From JANLSE01 sp038214135 (GTDB taxonomy: Bacteria > Chloroflexota > Chloroflexia > Chloroflexales > Roseiflexaceae), in assembly GCA_038214135.1 (NCBI GenBank), contig JBBQSD010000192.1, positions 1-9,057 of the forward strand: a stretch of DNA of 9,057 nucleotides, in the 5' to 3' direction. Shown here one piece after another: positions 5,430 through 9,057 of the stretch. The notes beneath the pieces were generated by a model that did not search any database, was not told the DNA's origin, and worked only from the letters and a program-made list of their open reading frames with translations. Every line of letters begins with the position of its first letter. The first letter of the stretch is position 1. The position numbers and the translations under genes are program-made.

Positions 5430-7343
5430 GTGGCGAGTCAACAGTCTGCGAGTGCCCAAGCATCGGCGGATTTTGTGTTCGGAACGTTTGCAACCGATGA
5501 ACTGCGGCTTGCGCGTCTGCGGGCGGAGCGGCGTGGCCTGGTGCATGCCCAACGTATTACGCCAGCCGATCCGCTCCCAGGCGACGAAGTACATATCTCT
5601 GTCTCGATTGGCCCAGATATCGCCGCAGATTATGTTGCCTGTTATGTTACAAACGACGGGAGCGATCCACAGGGCGAGCGTGGCCATGCACATATTGGCC
5701 AGGCAGTGCTGCTGACGCGCAGCCATATCGAATGGGATACGCTTGTCTGGGGGTATGTGAGCTATTGGGTCGCGGCGCTGCCACCGCAGAAGGATGGGAC
5801 GCTGGTGCGCTATCGGATCGAGGCGTGGTCGGAACATGGCTCAGCGCATTGGGCCCGCGAGATTGCTGGTGTTGTTGGTGGCGATCCGCCAGATGATCTT
5901 GATCCCGCCGATGCCAATCTGTTTCAGATACCCAATTCACCCGCGTTGTGGCCGGTGCGGCGGCAGGGCAGCTATGCCTACCATGTGGATCAGCAGCATG
6001 TGCCGGATTGGCTACGCGATGCAGTGATCTACCATATATTTGTGGATCGGTTTGCTCCTGATGCTGGGCAACCATTTGCTACCCCAGGCTCGCTCAGCGG
6101 GTTCTTCGGCGGCACGCTGCGCGGCACTCTTGATCGGCTTGAGTATCTCAACGATCTGGGAATCACATGTCTGTGGCTCTCGCCGATATTTGTGAGTCGA
6201 TCGCATCATGGCTATGATTCAACCGATTATGGCACAATTGAGCCACGCCTTGGCACGATTGATGATCTACGCGCCCTCATTCATGGCGCTCACGCCTGTG
6301 GCATCCGTATTCTGCTTGATTATGTGGTTAATCACGTATCGAGTGCTCATCCAATCTTTCAGCAGGCGTTCGCTGATCCAAACAGCCAGGCGGCGGAATG
6401 GTTTACCTTTACGAAATGGCCGGATCAGTATCTCTCATTCTTTGGCGTCACCGATCTGCCACAGATCAATAGCGATGCTGCGCCAGCGCGCCAGTATATG
6501 ATCGAACAGGCCAAGTTCTGGCTTGAACAGGGCATCGATGGGTTCCGGCTCGATTATGCCAATGGACCATCGCACGCATTCTGGAGCGAATTTCGAGCGG
6601 CAACCCGTGCAGTAAGCGTCGAGAGTGTCACGCTTGGTGAGATCGTTGAGACACCAGTACTGCAACGGAGCTATATGGGCCGGTTGGATGGCTGCCTCGA
6701 TTTTATTCTGATGCAGGCCATGCGCCAGTTCTTTGCCTTTGGGACACTCAATGTTTCAGCCTTCGACAGCTTCTTGCAGCGGCATCTGGCCTATTTCTCC
6801 AACGATTATGTGCTGCCATCGTTTCTGGATAATCACGATATGAACCGGTTTCTGTGGGTGGTTGGCGGCGACACGCGGCGGCTGATGTTGGCGGCGCTCT
6901 GCCAATTCACGTTGCCACACCCGCCGATCATCTACTATGGCACAGAGGTTGGTCTTTCCCAAGCCAATGATGTGCGTCGGCCAGATGGCAGTGGCTATGC
7001 CGAGGAATCACGTAGCCCGATGCTGTGGGGAGCGGTACAGAATGCGGAACTGCGCTCGTTCTATAAGCAACTGATCGCCCTGCGCCGTTCGGCACCCGCA
7101 ATCTGGCGTGGCCCACGCACTACACTCACAATCGATGACGCCAATGGTCTATATATCTATCGCTGTGGTACAGGCCAGCCCAGTGCGCTGGTTATCCTGA
7201 ATATTGGCCTGGATACACAACGTGTACAACTGCCTGAGCACACAGGCTACACGCTAGCGCTCACAAGTGATCCAGCCAGCGAGCTGCATCAGACGATGTG
7301 CCTGCTCCCACAATACGCTGGTGTGGTACTCTGGGAGCAATAG
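5430..7343 (+). CDS. GH13 alpha-amylase family glycosidase (neopullulanase/cyclomaltodextrinase-like)
   Basis: With this start the protein has 637 aa. Residues about 1-190 form an N-terminal beta-sandwich-like domain resembling those of neopullulanase and maltogenic amylases. From about 192 (PDWLRDAVIYHIFVDRF) comes the TIM barrel with every GH13 signature: region I DYVVNH (Asp297), region V-like LPQIN, region II GFRLDYA (nucleophile Asp375), region III GEIVE (acid/base Glu404) and region IV NHD (Asp470). A C-terminal beta domain covers about 550-637. It should cleave or rearrange alpha-1,4/1,6-glucosidic bonds; exact specificity cannot be read. There is no signal peptide, implying an intracellular role on maltodextrin, glycogen or cyclodextrin. 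The GTG at 5430 is chosen because AGAGGAG (5417-5423) lies 6 nt ahead; the in-frame ATG at 5406, directly after the previous stop, lacks a ribosome site but would add 8 residues. It is the third gene of the operon. Confidence 0.92.
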   Translation: MASQQSASAQASADFVFGTFATDELRLARLRAERRGLVHAQRITPADPLPGDEVHISVSIGPDIAADYVACYVTNDGSDPQGERGHAHIGQAVLLTRSHIEWDTLVWGYVSYWVAALPPQKDGTLVRYRIEAWSEHGSAHWAREIAGVVGGDPPDDLDPADANLFQIPNSPALWPVRRQGSYAYHVDQQHVPDWLRDAVIYHIFVDRFAPDAGQPFATPGSLSGFFGGTLRGTLDRLEYLNDLGITCLWLSPIFVSRSHHGYDSTDYGTIEPRLGTIDDLRALIHGAHACGIRILLDYVVNHVSSAHPIFQQAFADPNSQAAEWFTFTKWPDQYLSFFGVTDLPQINSDAAPARQYMIEQAKFWLEQGIDGFRLDYANGPSHAFWSEFRAATRAVSVESVTLGEIVETPVLQRSYMGRLDGCLDFILMQAMRQFFAFGTLNVSAFDSFLQRHLAYFSNDYVLPSFLDNHDMNRFLWVVGGDTRRLMLAALCQFTLPHPPIIYYGTEVGLSQANDVRRPDGSGYAEESRSPMLWGAVQNAELRSFYKQLIALRRSAPAIWRGPRTTLTIDDANGLYIYRCGTGQPSALVILNIGLDTQRVQLPEHTGYTLALTSDPASELHQTMCLLPQYAGVVLWEQ

Positions 7344-7363
7344 GCTTCTATGTAAGGAACACT

Positions 7364-8212
7364 ATGGCTGCGACGGCGATAGCATTTTCGGATAGAACTG
7401 GGCTGCTGTATCGGCATCATGTGGCTGCACAATCAATTGCACCGCGTTTTGTCGATGTTTGGTGCCCGCCAGCATATGAGTTCAACCAACATGCTCGATA
7501 TCCGGTGATCTATATGCACGATGGCCAGAACCTGTTCGATCCAGCCATTTCGTATGCGCGTGTCGATTGGGGCATCGATGAGGCCATTACTCATTTGATT
7601 GATACTCATGCTATCTCTGGTGCAATTGTTGTTGGGATCTGGAATACAGCACTACGTCAGCGCGAATACATGCCCAACAAACCGTTGGCGCTGCCACAGC
7701 ATGAGCCTGCATTGATGCAGTTTTGTGAGCAAGCCAATGGCGCGCCGCTCTCCGATCAGTATCTTGCGTTTATCACCAATGAGCTGAAGCCATTGATCGA
7801 TACAACCTATCGCACATTGCCGGATCGCGAGCATACCTTCGTGATGGGTTCTAGCCGTGGTGCCCTGATCTCGCTGTATGCCCTGATTGAGTACCCGCAT
7901 GTGTTTGCCGGGGCTGGCTGCGTCTCCACACACTGGCCAGCCGGTGGCAACATGCTGGTCGATTGGATGGGCGGCAATCTGCCACAAGCTGGCCAACAGC
8001 GGCTGTATTTCGATTATGGCACGAAAACACTCGATGCGACCTATGAACCATATCAGCAACGCATGGATGGGCTTGTCCAGCAGGCTGGGTATCGGCAGGG
8101 CCAGGATTGGCTGACCAAAAAGTTTGTTGGTGCCGAACATAACGAACGAGCCTGGCGCGCTCGTGTCGAGCAGCCACTGGCCTTCCTGCTGGACAACCAG
8201 GGCAATCGATAG
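7364..8212 (+). CDS. Alpha/beta hydrolase, esterase D / enterochelin esterase-like family
   Basis: The 282-aa product shows the putative-esterase fold (PF00756-like, COG2819 type). An early strand RFVDVWCPPAYE is followed by YPVIYMHDGQNLFDP (about residues 47-61), typical of this family. The nucleophile elbow is GSSRG with Ser164; His259 (GAEHNERAW) is the likely catalytic base, and Asp217 or Asp224 in YFDYGTKTLDATY the acid. It probably hydrolyses an ester, for example an acylated sugar or siderophore-like compound; the substrate is not determinable. There is no signal peptide. The start at 7364 is preceded by TAAGGA (7353-7358) with 5-nt spacing; the in-frame ATG at 7298 overlaps the GH13 gene and would add an unrelated N-terminus. 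It follows the GH13 stop by 20 nt, so it is the fourth operon gene. Pairing with GH13 suggests removal of acyl groups from the same carbohydrate, which is inference. Confidence 0.9.
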   Translation: MAATAIAFSDRTGLLYRHHVAAQSIAPRFVDVWCPPAYEFNQHARYPVIYMHDGQNLFDPAISYARVDWGIDEAITHLIDTHAISGAIVVGIWNTALRQREYMPNKPLALPQHEPALMQFCEQANGAPLSDQYLAFITNELKPLIDTTYRTLPDREHTFVMGSSRGALISLYALIEYPHVFAGAGCVSTHWPAGGNMLVDWMGGNLPQAGQQRLYFDYGTKTLDATYEPYQQRMDGLVQQAGYRQGQDWLTKKFVGAEHNERAWRARVEQPLAFLLDNQGNR

Positions 8213-8216
8213 GATA

Positions 8217-8225
8217 TGCTATACT
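8217..8225 (+). promoter_or_regulatory. Extended -10 promoter for the Uma2 gene
   Basis: TGC-TATACT fits the extended -10 consensus TGn-TATAAT with one mismatch, 41 bp ahead of the start codon. It sits just after the esterase stop codon and no -35 is needed or obvious (TGGACA at 8190-8195 is too far). This suggests the nuclease gene is transcribed on its own as well as by any read-through. Confidence 0.45.
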
Positions 8226-8266
8226 AACCTGAGCACAGGCTAGAGAACATGCACCTGGAGGCATTG

Positions 8267-8869
8267 ATGTCGGCACAACCAAAACATACACTCTCGGTTG
8301 CCGAATACCTCGCTTTTGAGCGCGGTCAACAGGACAAGCATGAGTATATTGATGGCGATATCTACCTCCAAGCCGGTGCGAGTGTTGCCCACAATTTGAT
8401 TTGTGCCAATATCATTGCTGGACTACGCCCCCAACTACGTGGCAGTTCGTGCCGCATCTATCCAAGTGATATGCGAATCAAGATTTCGCAACGCCACCAC
8501 TATGTGTATGCGGATGTCACTATCATTTGTGGCACCACGATGCTTGATGCCAGCGATCCAGAGACCGTGCTTAACCCAAAAGTCATCATCGAAATCCTTT
8601 CGCCTTCCACAGAGAATTATGATCGTGGCCGCACGTTTCAGGCCTATCGTCGAATTCCCGATTTGGAAGAATATCTTCTTGTCGCACAGGAAAGTGTCCG
8701 CGTTGAGCATTTTGTACGGCAGACGATAACGATATGGACGATGACCGAATATACTGATCTCAGTGCAACGATTGCCCTGCCTTCGATCCAGGCCGCGCTT
8801 CCAATTCGCACGATCTACGATGAGCTTGAGCTTTCGGAAGATTCGGATAGCGCGCCGATCAATCCATAA
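8267..8869 (+). CDS. Uma2 family endonuclease (DUF820, PD-(D/E)XK fold)
   Basis: The 200-aa product belongs to the Uma2/DUF820 family, abundant in Cyanobacteria and Chloroflexota and assigned to the restriction-endonuclease fold; the cellular role is unknown. Visible family blocks are the N-terminal LSVAEYLAFERGQQDKHEYIDGDIYLQAG, then YPSDMRIKI, YADVTII (Asp83), PKVIIEILSPST (Glu109) and DRGRTFQAYRRIPDLEEYLLV (about 119-139). In most relatives from memory the DRGxK motif carries a lysine; here it is Thr123, so activity may be altered. The start at 8267 is supported by GGAGG (8257-8261) with 5-nt spacing; the ATG at 8249 lacks one. The length is usual for the family. It lies 54 bp after the esterase gene with its own likely promoter, so it is probably not a functional part of the carbohydrate/peptidase operon. 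No toxin-antitoxin partner is adjacent. Confidence 0.9.
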   Translation: MSAQPKHTLSVAEYLAFERGQQDKHEYIDGDIYLQAGASVAHNLICANIIAGLRPQLRGSSCRIYPSDMRIKISQRHHYVYADVTIICGTTMLDASDPETVLNPKVIIEILSPSTENYDRGRTFQAYRRIPDLEEYLLVAQESVRVEHFVRQTITIWTMTEYTDLSATIALPSIQAALPIRTIYDELELSEDSDSAPINP

Positions 8870-8898
8870 TCGTGCTCCTGGCCGAATGAGCGTGCCAT

Positions 8899-9057
8899 CT
8901 AATACGGGGTTCGTGCATACACGGCGCGCGTAAACGCAATCCCCAGGTGCTTGGTCACTTCATGTTGATTAATTCCCTGCCGTTGATTCTCGCTTGCCAC
9001 CGCCTTCTTCGCGTTTTAAAACTCCTGCTCATCCTCCCCGACGGCAATCGTCAGAAC
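8899..9057 (-). pseudogene. Possible end of a minus-strand gene, with in-frame remnant past its stop
   Basis: Read on the minus strand from the window edge, the frame gives VLTIAVGEDEQEF and then TAA (9016-9018). The same frame continues for 38 protein-like codons, including ENQRQGINQHEVTKHLGI, to TAG (8899-8901). The second part has a helix-turn-helix flavour resembling the C-terminal region of REP-type or other transposases, but the match is by eye only. Either a gene from the right ends at 9016 and the rest is chance, or an old coding sequence has been interrupted by a stop. No start codon or ribosome site is visible within the window. Confidence 0.3.

Overview
The window looks like chromosomal DNA of moderate-to-high GC from a free-living bacterium, most likely a member of the Chloroflexota (filamentous Herpetosiphon/Roseiflexus-like lineages). 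This is inference from several things together: an Asp-GAT, Asn-AAT and Leu-CTG codon style, a hybrid-kinase receiver/HPt tail beside a PleD-like cyclase, a Uma2-family endonuclease gene, and small GGCGGTTCG palindromic intergenic repeats. No rRNA, tRNA or CRISPR array is visible.

Layout. (1) 1-2005, signalling: the 3' end of a hybrid histidine kinase (receiver plus HPt domain), then after 7 nt a REC-REC-GGDEF diguanylate cyclase. Together they could form a phosphorelay that ends in c-di-GMP synthesis. (2) 2014-2757, a probable integron-type gene cassette: a left core site GTTGGGC, a DUF6157 gene with unlike codon use, and a 100-bp attC-like imperfect hairpin. The hairpin's inverse core (GCCCAAC) is the exact complement of the cassette's own left core, not of the right-hand core (GTTAGGC). 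No integrase is present. (3) 2755-3253: GGCGGTTCG repeats with a perfect 20-bp palindrome, abutting the stop of a convergent minus-strand GNAT acetyltransferase gene. (4) 3254-3626, 373 bp without a gene: possible GNAT promoter/operator elements, a 127-bp MITE-like element with 14-bp terminal inverted repeats, a -10-like box, and a leader with two adjacent hairpins and a T7 tract.

(5) 3627-8212, a tight four-gene operon: two different transglutaminase-like cysteine-protease-fold proteins, a GH13 alpha-amylase-family enzyme with an N-terminal beta-domain, and an esterase-D/enterochelin-esterase-like alpha/beta hydrolase. All four keep their catalytic residues and none shows a signal peptide, so they probably act in the cytoplasm on a glucan- or peptide-containing substrate that cannot be named from sequence. 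(6) 8217-8869: a Uma2-family nuclease gene with its own extended -10 promoter. (7) 8870-9057: the last 14 codons of a possible minus-strand reading frame entering from the right, followed by a protein-like in-frame stretch after its stop, perhaps a gene remnant.

The most notable items are the cassette with its self-complementary core pair, the MITE-like element next to the attenuator-like leader, and the operon that combines twin transglutaminases with a GH13 enzyme and an esterase.
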